Shown here: positions 26,682 through 35,835 of the stretch, one piece after another | Layout of the letters: every line of letters begins with the position of its first letter | How positions within the stretch are numbered: the first letter of the stretch is position 1 | DNA from: Bacillota bacterium | GTDB lineage: Bacteria; Bacillota; Ch66 | Length of the DNA: 64,000 bases | NCBI GenBank assembly: GCA_013178045.1 | Contig: JABLXP010000005.1 | Span: 1-64,000, forward strand | Direction of reading: 5' to 3' | Notes under the pieces: model-generated | Told to the model about the DNA's origin: nothing | The model's database searches: none | Seen by the model: only the letters and a program-made list of their open reading frames with translations | Made by a program: the position numbers and the translations under genes

Positions 26682-27401
26682 TTAACGCTTGCTTCTAATC
26701 ACCCGGAACATAAACTTCGGTAAGGCCAGCATCCGCCGCCACCGGAAGGGCTCCTGGACCAGTCTGGCCAGCCACTCCAACTGGAGCTGCTGCATCCATT
26801 TCGGGGCACGTTTGACCCGGCCAGCCAGGACATCAAAGCTCCCGCCAACACCCATACACACCGGGACGCCCAGAACGGACAAATGTCGGCTGATCCAGTA
26901 CTCCTGCCGCGGAGCGCCAAGGGCGACGAAGAGCACATCGGGGCGCGCCGAGCGAATCAGGGCAACGATTGCTTCTTCTTCGGTCGGCGGCCAGTAGCCG
27001 TGGTGGGTGCCGACAATGTTCAGGTTGGTAAAGCGCTTCTTCAAGTTGGCCGCGGCCTCCTCCGCCACGCCCGGGGCACCGCCGAGCAGAAAAAGGCGCC
27101 AGCCCGTGGTGCTGGCCCGGGCGGCAATGGCCTGCAGCAGGTCGATGCCGGTGACCCGCTCGGGGACAGGTTTTTTCAGGTAGCGGCTGGCCCAGACCAC
27201 TCCCGCGCCGTCCGGCGTGACCAAAGCCGCCCGGTTGATGATGGCTTTCAGCTCCGGCTCAAACTGGGCACGGTAGATGATTTCGGCGTTGAGGGTGATG
27301 ACGTGGTGGGGAATCCCTTCCGCGATAAAAGTTTCGATTTTCTGCAAAGCAGATGCCATATCAACTTGATCAATCAAGGTCCCGAGTATCTCGATCTTCA
27401 T
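26682..27401 (-). CDS. tagA: WecG/TagA/CpsF-family glycosyltransferase
   Basis: This 239-residue protein belongs to the GT26 family that adds N-acetylmannosamine (TagA) or N-acetylmannosaminuronate (WecG) to a lipid-linked N-acetylglucosamine. LNAEIIYRA, the catalytic-region TPDGAGVVWASR, GIDLL and FVALGAPRQEYWI are family motifs, and the length is normal. In Gram-positive bacteria this step makes the linkage unit of wall polymers. Its position between csaB and the S-layer gene suggests it helps make the SLH-binding secondary wall polymer; the precise sugar is inferred. Confidence 0.9.
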   Translation of the reverse strand: MKIEILGTLIDQVDMASALQKIETFIAEGIPHHVITLNAEIIYRAQFEPELKAIINRAALVTPDGAGVVWASRYLKKPVPERVTGIDLLQAIAARASTTGWRLFLLGGAPGVAEEAAANLKKRFTNLNIVGTHHGYWPPTEEEAIVALIRSARPDVLFVALGAPRQEYWISRHLSVLGVPVCMGVGGSFDVLAGRVKRAPKWMQQLQLEWLARLVQEPFRWRRMLALPKFMFRVIRSKR

Positions 27402-27412
27402 TTTTAAAACAT

Positions 27413-27450
27413 CCTTTTTAAACTGCCTTTTTTAAACTGCCTTTTAAACC
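27413..27450. repeat. Short 14-bp tandem repeat upstream of tagA
   Basis: Units of the form C(C/T)TTTTTAAACTGC occur at 27413-27426 and 27427-27440, with a partial third copy at 27441-27449. The tract lies in the 132-bp gap between csaB and tagA, just ahead of the tagA ribosome-binding site, and could vary by slippage. Confidence 0.6.
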
Positions 27451-27533
27451 AGCCCGGCATGTTCAACAGGTACAACCGCAATATGCCTGTAATTTGCCGC
27501 AATTATGCTTATTATCTTTTCCGGTCGCAAGCC

Positions 27534-28658
27534 TCAAGGTTTCTTATTTTCTAATAATTTTAAAGCCAATCTCGCACTGTTTCTTGCCTGCTCGCACATT
27601 GGCCCTGCTAATTTGGTAATCATTTCTCTGGTCTCATCCAGATGAGAGATTACTTTTTCAACAGCCGCAATCAGAGCATCAGCGGTGAGGTTATCCACAT
27701 TCCCCGCTGGCATCTGGCCGATGCTGTGCAGAAACTGGGTCACCTTGGGGTCATAAGTGATCCCCACCACCGGCACGCCCATGACCGCAGCGAAGATCAG
27801 GGAGTGCAGGCGCATGCCGATTAAGAGGTCCATTTCCCCGATCACGGCCATGGCCTGCTGGGCGGTCAGGTTAACGGCCAGTAGATGGGCTTCAGATTGC
27901 ATCAGCCGCTGAACATCGCGGGCGGCCGCGACATCTTCGGGATAATGCAAGGGAATCAGGACAATCTCCCAGCCTTTGCCCGCCAGGTAGTCGGCTGCCT
28001 TCGCCGCCGCCACCTTAAAGCCGGCTAAGCCCTTCCAGTTGCGGAGGGCGATGCCGGCCAGCGGCTGGTTTACCGATTGGTCAGCCACGCTCCGGCTGAT
28101 GACGCCGTGCTCACTCAGGATCCGTTGCCCAAAGTCAGGCAACTGCGCCGGCCTTAAGCCCAAAACCGGGTCGGCGGTGACGTAGATCGGGGGCCTGACT
28201 ACTCCCAACCGCGTCAGTTCCTCTTTGGATTGTTCATCCCTGAGGGTGATCAGGTCAACCCGGTTGCCAATGATCCTGGTCAGGGTTTTCCCCACCCAGG
28301 TGGTAATCGGACCGATCCCCTGCGCGTAAAACATGACCCTGGTCCCCAGCAGCAAAGCCAGGGCAACCACGCCCAGGTAATAGACGATGCTCCGCGCGCT
28401 GGTCACGTCCTGGAGCAGGCTGCCGCCGCCGCTGATCAGCAGATCGGCCTGCCGCAGGGTTTTGATCAGGACCAGGGGATTGGTGCGGCTGACGGCATTG
28501 ACCCCGTGCAAAGCTTTCGTTTTTTGCGGGCTGGCGGACAAGACGGTGATGGAGATGTCGGGGGCCATCTCCCGCAGGGTCGTGGCGATGGCCGAAAGGA
28601 GCGCCTCATCTCCGGCGTTGTCAAACCCGTAATAGCCCGAGATCACAATCTTTTTCAT
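27534..28658 (-). CDS. csaB: Polysaccharide pyruvyl transferase CsaB
   Basis: This 374-residue protein is a CsaB-family ketal-pyruvyl transferase, which uses phosphoenolpyruvate to pyruvylate the secondary wall polymer recognised by SLH domains. YYGFDNAGDEALLSAI near the N-terminus, SGGGSLLQDVTS near residue 76, YAQGIGP near 132 and GMRLHSLIFAA near 285 are the family landmarks. AGGAGAAACGT precedes ATG 28658. The gene follows an LCP gene by 9 bp and precedes tagA. Two SLH proteins are encoded nearby, so the anchor and its ligand pathway sit together. Confidence 0.95.
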   Translation of the reverse strand: MKKIVISGYYGFDNAGDEALLSAIATTLREMAPDISITVLSASPQKTKALHGVNAVSRTNPLVLIKTLRQADLLISGGGSLLQDVTSARSIVYYLGVVALALLLGTRVMFYAQGIGPITTWVGKTLTRIIGNRVDLITLRDEQSKEELTRLGVVRPPIYVTADPVLGLRPAQLPDFGQRILSEHGVISRSVADQSVNQPLAGIALRNWKGLAGFKVAAAKAADYLAGKGWEIVLIPLHYPEDVAAARDVQRLMQSEAHLLAVNLTAQQAMAVIGEMDLLIGMRLHSLIFAAVMGVPVVGITYDPKVTQFLHSIGQMPAGNVDNLTADALIAAVEKVISHLDETREMITKLAGPMCEQARNSARLALKLLENKKP

Positions 28659-28667
28659 ACGTTTCTC

Positions 28668-29627
28668 CTAGTTCTTCATTAGTGCCACCATCTGCTTGAC
28701 TTCTCCCGCTCTGGGCACCCAGTAGCTCAGACCATCGATGGTCGCTGGATCGCCCGGCAGGGTGTGGGCTTGCAAGTGCGACTGGTCCATCCCTTTGAGG
28801 GCAAAGGCGACCCGCAGCATTTCTTTCGTGGGCATGTTGGTCTGCACATTTTTCTTCAATTCGCCGATCAACCAGGGGGCTTTCCAAACCGCCTTGAGGG
28901 ACAGCGCTTCTTTGGCCAAAGCCTGAAAGAATTTCTGCTGGCGCTGGATGCGGCCGATATCCCCCTGCTGATCACTACGGAAACGGACATAGGCCAGGGC
29001 GTCATGGCCGTTCAGTTTCTGCACACCCGGTCTTAAGTCGATTTCCTCCCAGGGGTAATACATGCGTTTTTCCACGTTAATCGTTACTCCGCCGAGGAGA
29101 TCAATACAGTTTTTAAAACCAGCGAAATTGGTCTCGACGTAGTAGTTAACCGGTAAACCGAGGAAATTTTCCACGGTCTTAATCAGCAGCGCTGGCCCGC
29201 CCAGGGCGTGGGCGTGGTTGATCTTCTGCACCCCGTGGTTCGGGATGGCCACCCGGGTATCCCGCGGAATCGATAAGAGGTGGACTTCCTGGGTCTTCAA
29301 ATCAACGCTGGCCAGGATAATCGTGTCTGACCGGGCGGGTTCGTTTTTGCGCTGGTCGACGCCCATCAGGAGAATATTGATTTTGTTATTGGCACCTGGA
29401 AGCAGGGGAGCCGGCAGTTCAATATTTGGCCGGTCACCTAAGAAGCAGGCCATGGCCGCATAGCCCAGGTAACTGGAAGCCAGAAAGACCAGGGTGAGCA
29501 GAGCGATCAAGCGCCAGCGGGTGCCCTTTTTATTGGGCCGGCCCCGGCGGGCCACCCGGTTTTCTCCATTATTATGCCCGTCATGGTAGTCATCAACTCT
29601 GAAGCGTATATCATCATAGTCTGACAT
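28668..29627 (-). CDS. LytR-CpsA-Psr (LCP) family glycopolymer ligase
   Basis: This 319-residue membrane-anchored enzyme has one N-terminal transmembrane segment (about residues 37-57) and an extracellular LCP domain with GVDQR, RSDTIILASVD, SIPRDTRV, KINHAHALGG and LLGGVTINV. LCP enzymes move undecaprenyl-linked polymers onto peptidoglycan. I start it at ATG 29627, preceded by GAAGGAG, and not at the longer in-frame start at 29681. With csaB and tagA it probably completes synthesis and attachment of the wall polymer. Confidence 0.92.
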   Translation of the reverse strand: MSDYDDIRFRVDDYHDGHNNGENRVARRGRPNKKGTRWRLIALLTLVFLASSYLGYAAMACFLGDRPNIELPAPLLPGANNKINILLMGVDQRKNEPARSDTIILASVDLKTQEVHLLSIPRDTRVAIPNHGVQKINHAHALGGPALLIKTVENFLGLPVNYYVETNFAGFKNCIDLLGGVTINVEKRMYYPWEEIDLRPGVQKLNGHDALAYVRFRSDQQGDIGRIQRQQKFFQALAKEALSLKAVWKAPWLIGELKKNVQTNMPTKEMLRVAFALKGMDQSHLQAHTLPGDPATIDGLSYWVPRAGEVKQMVALMKN

Positions 29628-29718
29628 CTGGCCTGTCTCCTTCAGGTGTATTATCGGTATTATTTCTACAACTGCCTTCATTTCCCTTTTCGTGTGTCAA
29701 TATAGATCAAAAACCCGC

Positions 29719-29749
29719 AAAAAAAGGCGGCCAGAGGTTCACCCTGGCC
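29719..29749 (-). terminator. Terminator after the flagellar rod gene
   Basis: GGCCAG (29729-29734) pairs with CTGGCC (29744-29749), and on the minus strand the stem is followed by GCC and seven T residues. It lies about 100 bp after the stop of the rod gene and separates the mbl unit from the surface-polymer unit. Confidence 0.65.
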
Positions 29750-29851
29750 ATTTACGCTCGATATGTATTCACCAGTGTCATTCAATAAACTGCGGTACCT
29801 CAGTCAGTCGATACCGCTGGGCCTCTGCCAGGCAGTCCAGCCCGTCTTACT

Positions 29852-30622
29852 TTATACCCGCCCTACTTCGTTCACCGCTTTATCCAGCAGGTTGTCGTGG
29901 GCTTGTATCACCTTCTGGTTGGCCTCATAGGCCCGCATGACGGTGATCAGATTGACCATTTCCTCCACCGGATTGACGTTCGACATCTCCAGAAAGCCTG
30001 GTCTGATTCTGGCAGTGGCCCCCTGCAGGTTCTGGTTCTGTCGGACGGCAAAGAGGTTGTCGCCCTGCTTTTCCATCAGGGTCGGGTCAGCTGGCATGAC
30101 AAGGCGGAGGTTGTCAACAATTGTTCCATCGACAACTACCTGGCCATCTTCGTTGATGGCAAAATTCTCTCCCTGCATCACGACCGGTCCCATTTCACCC
30201 AGCACTGGATAACCGTCCAACGTCACCAACTGGTGGCTGCTGTCCAGGTGGAAAGCCCCATTCCGCGTGTAGCGTTCCCCCTGGGGGGTCTGGATGACAA
30301 AATACCCGTCACCGTCAATGGCCAGGTCCAGGGGATTGTCGTTTTCCCGCAGGGAACCTGGCTGGTGGACCGTGTAGACCCGCTCCAGGGCCACCCCCGT
30401 GCCTAATTGACCGATGATCGGCGGTTGTGCCGCAGAGTTGAACGATGTACCCGCATCAGGGTCGTTGAGTCGTTCGATGAGGACCTCCGGGAATGTCCGA
30501 AAGGTGGGGAGGTCCTTCTTGTAGCCGGCGGTGTTGACATTAGCCAGGTTGTTGGCGGCTAGATCGTTCTGGACGAGTTGGGCCAGGAGCCCCGAGGCAG
30601 CAGTGTAAAGGCCGCGGATCAA
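29852..30622 (-). CDS. flhO: Flagellar basal-body rod protein, FlgF/FlgG (FlhO) family
   Basis: This 256-residue protein has the N-terminal SGLLAQLVQNDLAANNLANVNTAGYKK-type rod motif (residues 10-36) and the C-terminal MSNVNPVEEMVNLITVMRAYEANQK coil that packs in the flagellar axial stack. PLDLAIDGDGYFVIQTPQGERYTRNGAF is the central family core. The start is TTG 30622 with GGAGGGG upstream. In Bacillus mbl is followed by flhO and flhP; here only one gene follows. FlgF and FlgG cannot be told apart by eye. Confidence 0.9.
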   Translation of the reverse strand: MIRGLYTAASGLLAQLVQNDLAANNLANVNTAGYKKDLPTFRTFPEVLIERLNDPDAGTSFNSAAQPPIIGQLGTGVALERVYTVHQPGSLRENDNPLDLAIDGDGYFVIQTPQGERYTRNGAFHLDSSHQLVTLDGYPVLGEMGPVVMQGENFAINEDGQVVVDGTIVDNLRLVMPADPTLMEKQGDNLFAVRQNQNLQGATARIRPGFLEMSNVNPVEEMVNLITVMRAYEANQKVIQAHDNLLDKAVNEVGRV

Positions 30623-30690
30623 AATAGCCCCTCCTTTCCTCTTTCCAATTCTCTCGGAGCCGGGATGTCCACACGCGCTCCAATGTTCAG

Positions 30691-31716
30691 TTAGAATCCT
30701 TTCCGCGCGGTTTTTACGGCCGGTAAAACGTGCATGGAGGTCAAGGCGACGCCCGCCCCAAGCGCTACGCAGGAAATGGCATCGTCCGCCACGTGGACCG
30801 CCAGGCCGGTTTCCTTGGAAAGCAGGGTATCCAGACCGTTCAGGAGTGAGCCCCCGCCCGTCATGACGATGCCCTGGTTAATGATGTCCGCCGCCAGCTC
30901 GGGCGGCGTCTTTTCCAAGACTTCTTTCACCGCGTTCACCACGGCTTCCACTGGTTCCTGGAGCGCATAGTAGCTTTCGCGGGCGGAAACCGTAATCGTC
31001 TTCGGCAGGCCGGTGACCAGGTCGCGGCCGCGAATTTCCATGGTCTCGTCCTCCCGCCGATTAGCCGGGTAAGCCGTGCCGATCTTTATTTTCAGTTCTT
31101 CGGCAGTACGTTCGCCGATCATGAGGTTGTATTCACGCCGGATGTAGCGGACGATGGCCTCATCGAATTTATCGCCACCCACGCGCAGGGAGTTGTTGCA
31201 AACAATCCCACCCAGGGAAAGGACAGCGATATCGGTCGTGCCACCACCGATGTCCACCACCATGTGGCCGGTCGCTTCGGAGATGTTCAAGCCCGCCCCC
31301 AGGGCTGCCGCCAGCGGTTCTTCAATCAGGAAGGCTTGCCTTGCGCCGGCCTGCAAGGTAGCCTGGAGGGCCGCCCGTTCTTCGACGCTGGTGACTCCTG
31401 TCGGGATGCAGACCATGACCCGTGGCTTGAACAGAAATCGCTTGCCGCAAGCCTTCTGGATGAAGTAGCGCAACATTCGTTCCGTCACATCATAATCCGC
31501 GATAACCCCATCGCGCAGTGGACGAATGGCCACGATATTCCCTGGCGTCCGTCCCAGCATACGGCGCGCTTCTTCGCCAACCGCGATAATCTTCCCTGTG
31601 CTTTTATCAATGGCCACTACGGAAGGTTCATGTAAAACAATACCACGACCCTTAAGATAAACCAGCACACTGGCTGTTCCGAGATCAATCCCTATGTCTT
31701 CAGCAAATTTAAACAT
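30691..31716 (-). CDS. mbl: MreB-family rod-shape protein (Mbl)
   Basis: This 341-residue actin homologue forms membrane-bound filaments that guide lateral wall synthesis. [12 protein letters not shown] is the phosphate-1 loop, [14 protein letters not shown] phosphate-2, and [13 protein letters not shown] the adenosine motif. I start it at ATG 31716, preceded by GGAGGG, so the protein opens with [13 protein letters not shown] as Mbl proteins do. Its place after spoIIID matches the Bacillus spoIIID-mbl order, which is why I call it mbl and not mreB. Confidence 0.93.
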   Translation of the reverse strand: MFKFAEDIGIDLGTASVLVYLKGRGIVLHEPSVVAIDKSTGKIIAVGEEARRMLGRTPGNIVAIRPLRDGVIADYDVTERMLRYFIQKACGKRFLFKPRVMVCIPTGVTSVEERAALQATLQAGARQAFLIEEPLAAALGAGLNISEATGHMVVDIGGGTTDIAVLSLGGIVCNNSLRVGGDKFDEAIVRYIRREYNLMIGERTAEELKIKIGTAYPANRREDETMEIRGRDLVTGLPKTITVSARESYYALQEPVEAVVNAVKEVLEKTPPELAADIINQGIVMTGGGSLLNGLDTLLSKETGLAVHVADDAISCVALGAGVALTSMHVLPAVKTARKGF

Positions 31717-31895
31717 GTTTAAAAGTTCCCTCCGTAGTATTTTATAACTTGTCCAATCTAACCCCAAAACAAAGGATGATAGTTTTTATGCAGAACCCAG
31801 AATTATTAAGGCATAACTAGACAAAAGTAATGTTCTACAAAATTTATAAAAATCCTTTATGCGTCGGGAAATTTTTTCATTTACCGGTTATTATT

Positions 31896-32144
31896 TTACA
31901 ATTCCTGATATTTTCTCCTGGTCGCCTCTCCTCCTCGAATATGGCGTTCGGCCTTGTTCAGTTCCAGAACATTCCGCACTTGCATAGCCAGATTAGCATT
32001 GATCCTTGGGAGGCGCTCAGTCACATCCTTGTGAACGGTGCTTTTACTAACCCTAAAAACTTCGGCAGCCTGCCGGACGGTAGCCGCGGACTCTAAAATA
32101 TACCGGCCCACCTCCAGAACTCTGTCCCGGATATAGTCTTGCAT
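31896..32144 (-). CDS. spoIIID: Sporulation transcription factor SpoIIID
   Basis: This 82-residue DNA-binding protein acts in the mother cell, switching expression from sigma-E to sigma-K control. RQAAEVFRVSKSTVHKDVTERL is a clear helix-turn-helix, followed by the basic C-terminal helix typical of the family (HIRGGEATRRKY). AAGGAGGATCG precedes ATG 32144. Gene order with spoIIQ-like, spoIID and mbl is as in Bacillus. Confidence 0.96.
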   Translation of the reverse strand: MQDYIRDRVLEVGRYILESAATVRQAAEVFRVSKSTVHKDVTERLPRINANLAMQVRNVLELNKAERHIRGGEATRRKYQEL

Positions 32145-32288
32145 GGGCGATCCTCCTTGACGCTCAGGAATAGTTTATTTAAATATATATGAAGCGTCAG
32201 GAGAAAAAGACTATAAACAAGCCCTGGAGAATATTGTCTATACAGATCTGGGAACAAAAAATTAGTGCCCATGCAGGCACTGATAATA

Positions 32289-33197
32289 TTACTTTAAATA
32301 TTGTTTGGGGTTAATGGGTTGGCCATTGTAGATTAGTTCATAGTGGAGGTGCGGTCCCTCGACGGCCTCAAGGCGGCCCGGCGGCCCGATGACGGCGATG
32401 GTCTGGCCAGCTTTGAGGGTTTGTCCTTTTTTCACCTTTGGTTCAGCACAGTGGGCGTAGCGACTCCGCCACCCTTGACCGTGATCGATAATCAGCACCA
32501 CGCCTTCGTCTTTGTTTTCTATAACGCTGACGACCTGACCGCTGCCTGTCGCCTTGACCGGCGTCCCTTGCCCAGCAGCAAAATCGAGTCCCGGGTGGTA
32601 CCGGTAATCCGCAAAGGTCGGGGAGTAGGTCAGGCCAAACTCACGGATGATTTCCCCAGTTACGGGCAACACGGTTGCCGCCACACAGGTTTTCGGGGAT
32701 TGCGCTTTGGTCGGGTTCACCGCATGCGTCTTTGCTTCAATCATTGCTGTTGGTTTAGCTGCCTCTGCGCCCGGTGCTTTTGCTCGTTCATTTTTTGTAA
32801 TGTTTTCCGCTGTTGCGGTTGAGTTTAAACCAGTTACATCGTCTGTTGTTGTCTTTGTATCTGGATTTGTCACGGCTGGCACCGATGTTTCAATATTGTT
32901 TATGTCCTGGCGCTGGGTAAATGACAACAATCCGTGCAGGTAATCGCCCAGGGGTTCCAGTGTCCCAAGGCTAACGAGGGCCACCACGATGATGACCATG
33001 GCCACCAGCCGAACGATAAGGGCCGGGGCCAGCCACGGAGGAAACCCGCACCGTTCGAGGACCCATACCAGGCGTTTTGGCTGTGCGGCTTGTCCAGACA
33101 GCCGCGGTTTGAGCAGGTTAAACTGCGCAGGCTTGTTTTTCGCTAATTTGGGCAAAAACGGACCAAGTTTGGCTAAGGGCAAGAGTTTTCGGCCCAT
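32289..33197 (-). CDS. spoIIQ: M23 (LytM) membrane protein, SpoIIQ-like
   Basis: This 302-residue protein has one transmembrane segment at about residues 60-80, a Thr/Ala/Lys-rich linker, and a C-terminal LytM domain from about 175. Position between spoIID and spoIIID marks it as SpoIIQ, the forespore half of the channel linking forespore and mother cell during engulfment. All LytM zinc ligands seem present: His201 and Asp205 (HPGLD), His283 and His285 (HLH). The Bacillus protein has a degenerate site, so this one could still be an active endopeptidase, as reported for clostridial SpoIIQ. Name given by synteny. Confidence 0.85.
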   Translation of the reverse strand: MGRKLLPLAKLGPFLPKLAKNKPAQFNLLKPRLSGQAAQPKRLVWVLERCGFPPWLAPALIVRLVAMVIIVVALVSLGTLEPLGDYLHGLLSFTQRQDINNIETSVPAVTNPDTKTTTDDVTGLNSTATAENITKNERAKAPGAEAAKPTAMIEAKTHAVNPTKAQSPKTCVAATVLPVTGEIIREFGLTYSPTFADYRYHPGLDFAAGQGTPVKATGSGQVVSVIENKDEGVVLIIDHGQGWRSRYAHCAEPKVKKGQTLKAGQTIAVIGPPGRLEAVEGPHLHYELIYNGQPINPKQYLK

Positions 33198-33270
33198 GAT
33201 TTACATCACCTCTCACCCCTAGCATGCCCATTTTTTCCCATCCCCAACCGGATAAGTATCGTTCTTTTAA

Positions 33271-34245
33271 CTATTTCAGTCTTTCCACGGTCGCCCCCTG
33301 GTAGTAATACTGGAGGATCTCCAAGCAATCTTTGCCTTCTTTCGCCAAACCGTTGGCGCCGTACTGGCACATGCCCACCCCGTGACCATTGCCGATGGTT
33401 TTAAAGATTATTTCGTTACCCTGCTGTTCAACGGTAAATCGGGTTGACCTTAAACCCAGCCGGCTGCGAAATTCGGTGGCGGCAAAGGTTTTATCCCCAA
33501 CCTGTACCGTTTTTGCCCGGCCAGTTGGGCTTTGCTCGGTGATCCGCACGAGGTTCTTTTTGGCGCTAAGCTTTGCGGTGGGAACAGCCAGTTTGACCTG
33601 CAGGCGGTTTTCCAGGTCGTCCAGGCTCAGTTTCAGCTGGTCCTGCCAGCGGGGTGAGTCTTTGTCCCAGGGGCATTCGACACTGCGGAGGTAGGGGACA
33701 TCGTAGTTCCAGACATCCCGGGCGTTTTCCGTGCGCCCCCCGCAGGTCGAGTGATACACCGGGTCAATCAAACGCCCATTGTACACGAGAACCAGTCCCC
33801 TGGTCTGTTCCACTGCCCGCTTGATTTTAGTATGGTACTGGTAGTACCGCAAGACTCCCCAGTTCTCCCGCTGGCGGGAATCATCTATCCAGGCCTGGCA
33901 GTGCGCGGGGTCGGTGCAGACGTCAGCCGCTGGGTGAACTTCATTTGCCCCTCCTTCCGCAGCTTGCATTTTTTTGAGCGCATACGTCCTCGCGGCGATG
34001 GCTTGTGCTTTCAGGGCCTCGAGCTCAAAGCTGGCTGGCATTTCTGCCGCGACCACACCCACCAAATACTGTTCTAATGGCATGTTTTCCACCTGCTGGG
34101 TGTCGTGGTGCCAGACCCGGATCATGGTGCCGCCTTCCTCGATCCGCACTTTGGCTTTGCTCCAGTAACAGCCCCTGACCAGCAGGGTCGGGATCAAAAC
34201 AATTAAGAGGAATAGGACAAACAGTATACGCAGTATTTTTTTCAT
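33271..34245 (-). CDS. spoIID: Stage II sporulation protein D (lytic transglycosylase)
   Basis: This 324-residue protein has an N-terminal membrane anchor (about residues 5-22) and a SpoIID domain with EQYLVGVVAAEMPASFELEALKAQAIAARTYAL-type core (residues about 58-90), HSTCGGRTEN and GNGHGVGMCQYGANGLA. It cleaves peptidoglycan glycan strands during engulfment, working with SpoIIM and SpoIIP. The neighbours murA and the spoIIQ-like gene match the Bacillus arrangement. Confidence 0.96.
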   Translation of the reverse strand: MKKILRILFVLFLLIVLIPTLLVRGCYWSKAKVRIEEGGTMIRVWHHDTQQVENMPLEQYLVGVVAAEMPASFELEALKAQAIAARTYALKKMQAAEGGANEVHPAADVCTDPAHCQAWIDDSRQRENWGVLRYYQYHTKIKRAVEQTRGLVLVYNGRLIDPVYHSTCGGRTENARDVWNYDVPYLRSVECPWDKDSPRWQDQLKLSLDDLENRLQVKLAVPTAKLSAKKNLVRITEQSPTGRAKTVQVGDKTFAATEFRSRLGLRSTRFTVEQQGNEIIFKTIGNGHGVGMCQYGANGLAKEGKDCLEILQYYYQGATVERLK

Positions 34246-34325
34246 CCTGGACCCTCCTGGGGATAAGCCGGAACATTTCTCCCGAGTTCATCCGTTTACT
34301 CCCATCTATATGCCTACCCGAACGA

Positions 34326-34356
34326 AAAAAGCACTGGAGATATTCCAGGGCTTTTT
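34326..34356 (-). terminator. Terminator between murA and spoIID
   Basis: A 13-bp stem with one mismatch (34326-34338 with 34344-34356) around a short loop gives GAAAAAGCCCTGGA...TCCAGTGCTTTTTT on the minus strand. It ends the ywmB-murA message so that spoIID needs its own, presumably sporulation-specific, promoter. Confidence 0.8.
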
Positions 34357-34512
34357 CATACTTCTCCTTACAACATTTTGCTCAGGCACCCAGAGCACTA
34401 TCCCTAAACTGCCCGCCGCTGTAAGACTCTGATGGCGATATCGTGTTCACCCAGCAACTGAGCGATCGTTGTTTAGATTATTTTACCAAATTTTTGCTGC
34501 CGTGAAAATATT

Positions 34513-35766
34513 TTATTGCCCGGCCCAGCGGATGTTGGCGCCGAGTCCCTGGAGTTTGCCCACGATGTCTTCGTAACCCCGCCGGATGTGTTCAACTCCG
34601 CTGACCTCTGTTTCTCCCTGAGCCGCCAGGCCGGCAATGATCATAGCGGCACCGGCCCTCAGGTCCGTAGCCTTCACTGGCGCGGCCGTAAGCTTAGGTA
34701 CTCCCTTAACCACCGCGGTGCGTCCTTCCAGCTTGATGTTGGCGCCCATCCGTCTGAATTCATCAGCATGCATGAACCGGTTTTCAAACACGGTTTCGGT
34801 GATGACACTTGTTCCTTCCGCAATCGTCAGCAAGGCCATGAATTGGGCCTGCATATCGGTGGGGAAACCTGGGTAGGGGAGGGTCTTGATATCGACCGCT
34901 TTGAGTTTTCTAGTGCCAACGACTCGCACACCGCGGTCTTCTTCATATATTTCCACCCCGGCCTCCCTCAGTTTAGCGATCACCGGTTTTAAGTGCTCGA
35001 CAATCACGTTGGTAACCCGCACATCTCCACAGCTGATCGCCGCGGCCACCATGTAGGTGCCGGCTTCGATCCGGTCTGGAATAACCACGTGGCTGGTACC
35101 GCTCAGCTTTTCTACTCCTTCAATGCGGATGACCCTGGTACCGGCGCCTTTGATTCGCGCGCCCATCGCATTCAAGTAGTTGGCCAGGTCGACGATTTCC
35201 GGTTCCGCGGCGGCGTTTTCAATGACGGTCTGCCCCCTGGCCAGGCTGGCGGCCATCATGATGTTTTCCGTCGCCCCGACACTGGGGAAATCCAGGTATA
35301 TTTTCGTTCCTGTCAAACGGTCGGCCTCCGCTTCGATAAAGCCTTGTCCCAGGACAATTTTGGCCCCCAGGGCTTCAAACCCCTTGATATGCAGGTCAAT
35401 CGGCCGGGTTCCGATGGCACACCCACCCGGTAACGGGATCCTGGCCTGCCCCAGTCTGGCCAGCAGGGGACCCATCACTAAAAATGAAGCCCGCATTTTA
35501 CGGACATATTCATAAGGCGCCTCGTAAGCCCGAAAGCCTTCGGCGCTGATTATTAATCCTTGCCCTTCGCGCCTCACCCGCGCGCCCAGCCGGGTTATGA
35601 CTTCACAGATCGTGGTCACATCGGCCAGGTCAGGTATATCAAACAGCCGGCTCTCGCCTTCTGCCAAAAGAGAGGCCGCGATAATCGGCAGACTGGCATT
35701 TTTCGCGCCGCTCACTGCGATCGTTCCTTCCAGATGGTTTCCGCCGGACACAACAATCTTCTCCAA
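34513..35766 (-). CDS. murA: UDP-N-acetylglucosamine 1-carboxyvinyltransferase
   Basis: This 417-residue enzyme transfers enolpyruvate from PEP to UDP-GlcNAc, the first committed step of peptidoglycan synthesis. [16 protein letters not shown] is the N-terminal signature. The reactive cysteine is present as Cys116 in [10 protein letters not shown], so fosfomycin sensitivity is expected at this residue. The gene follows ywmB by 69 bp, as in Bacillus (murAA position). No second murA lies in the fba-glpX interval of this window. Confidence 0.96.
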   Translation of the reverse strand: MEKIVVSGGNHLEGTIAVSGAKNASLPIIAASLLAEGESRLFDIPDLADVTTICEVITRLGARVRREGQGLIISAEGFRAYEAPYEYVRKMRASFLVMGPLLARLGQARIPLPGGCAIGTRPIDLHIKGFEALGAKIVLGQGFIEAEADRLTGTKIYLDFPSVGATENIMMAASLARGQTVIENAAAEPEIVDLANYLNAMGARIKGAGTRVIRIEGVEKLSGTSHVVIPDRIEAGTYMVAAAISCGDVRVTNVIVEHLKPVIAKLREAGVEIYEEDRGVRVVGTRKLKAVDIKTLPYPGFPTDMQAQFMALLTIAEGTSVITETVFENRFMHADEFRRMGANIKLEGRTAVVKGVPKLTAAPVKATDLRAGAAMIIAGLAAQGETEVSGVEHIRRGYEDIVGKLQGLGANIRWAGQ

Positions 35767-35835
35767 TATGCTTACCTACCGCGTCTTCAATTTGTCGCGG
35801 TAAGACTCACCTCCCTGACTCAGAGTCGGTCGGCA

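Noticed and set aside
32160-32215. Possible sigma-E promoter upstream of spoIIID (TTATAGTC and CATATATA)
   Set aside because: The spacing is 16-17 bp and the -35 match weak, so it does not meet the sigma-E consensus well enough to annotate, although such a promoter is expected here.
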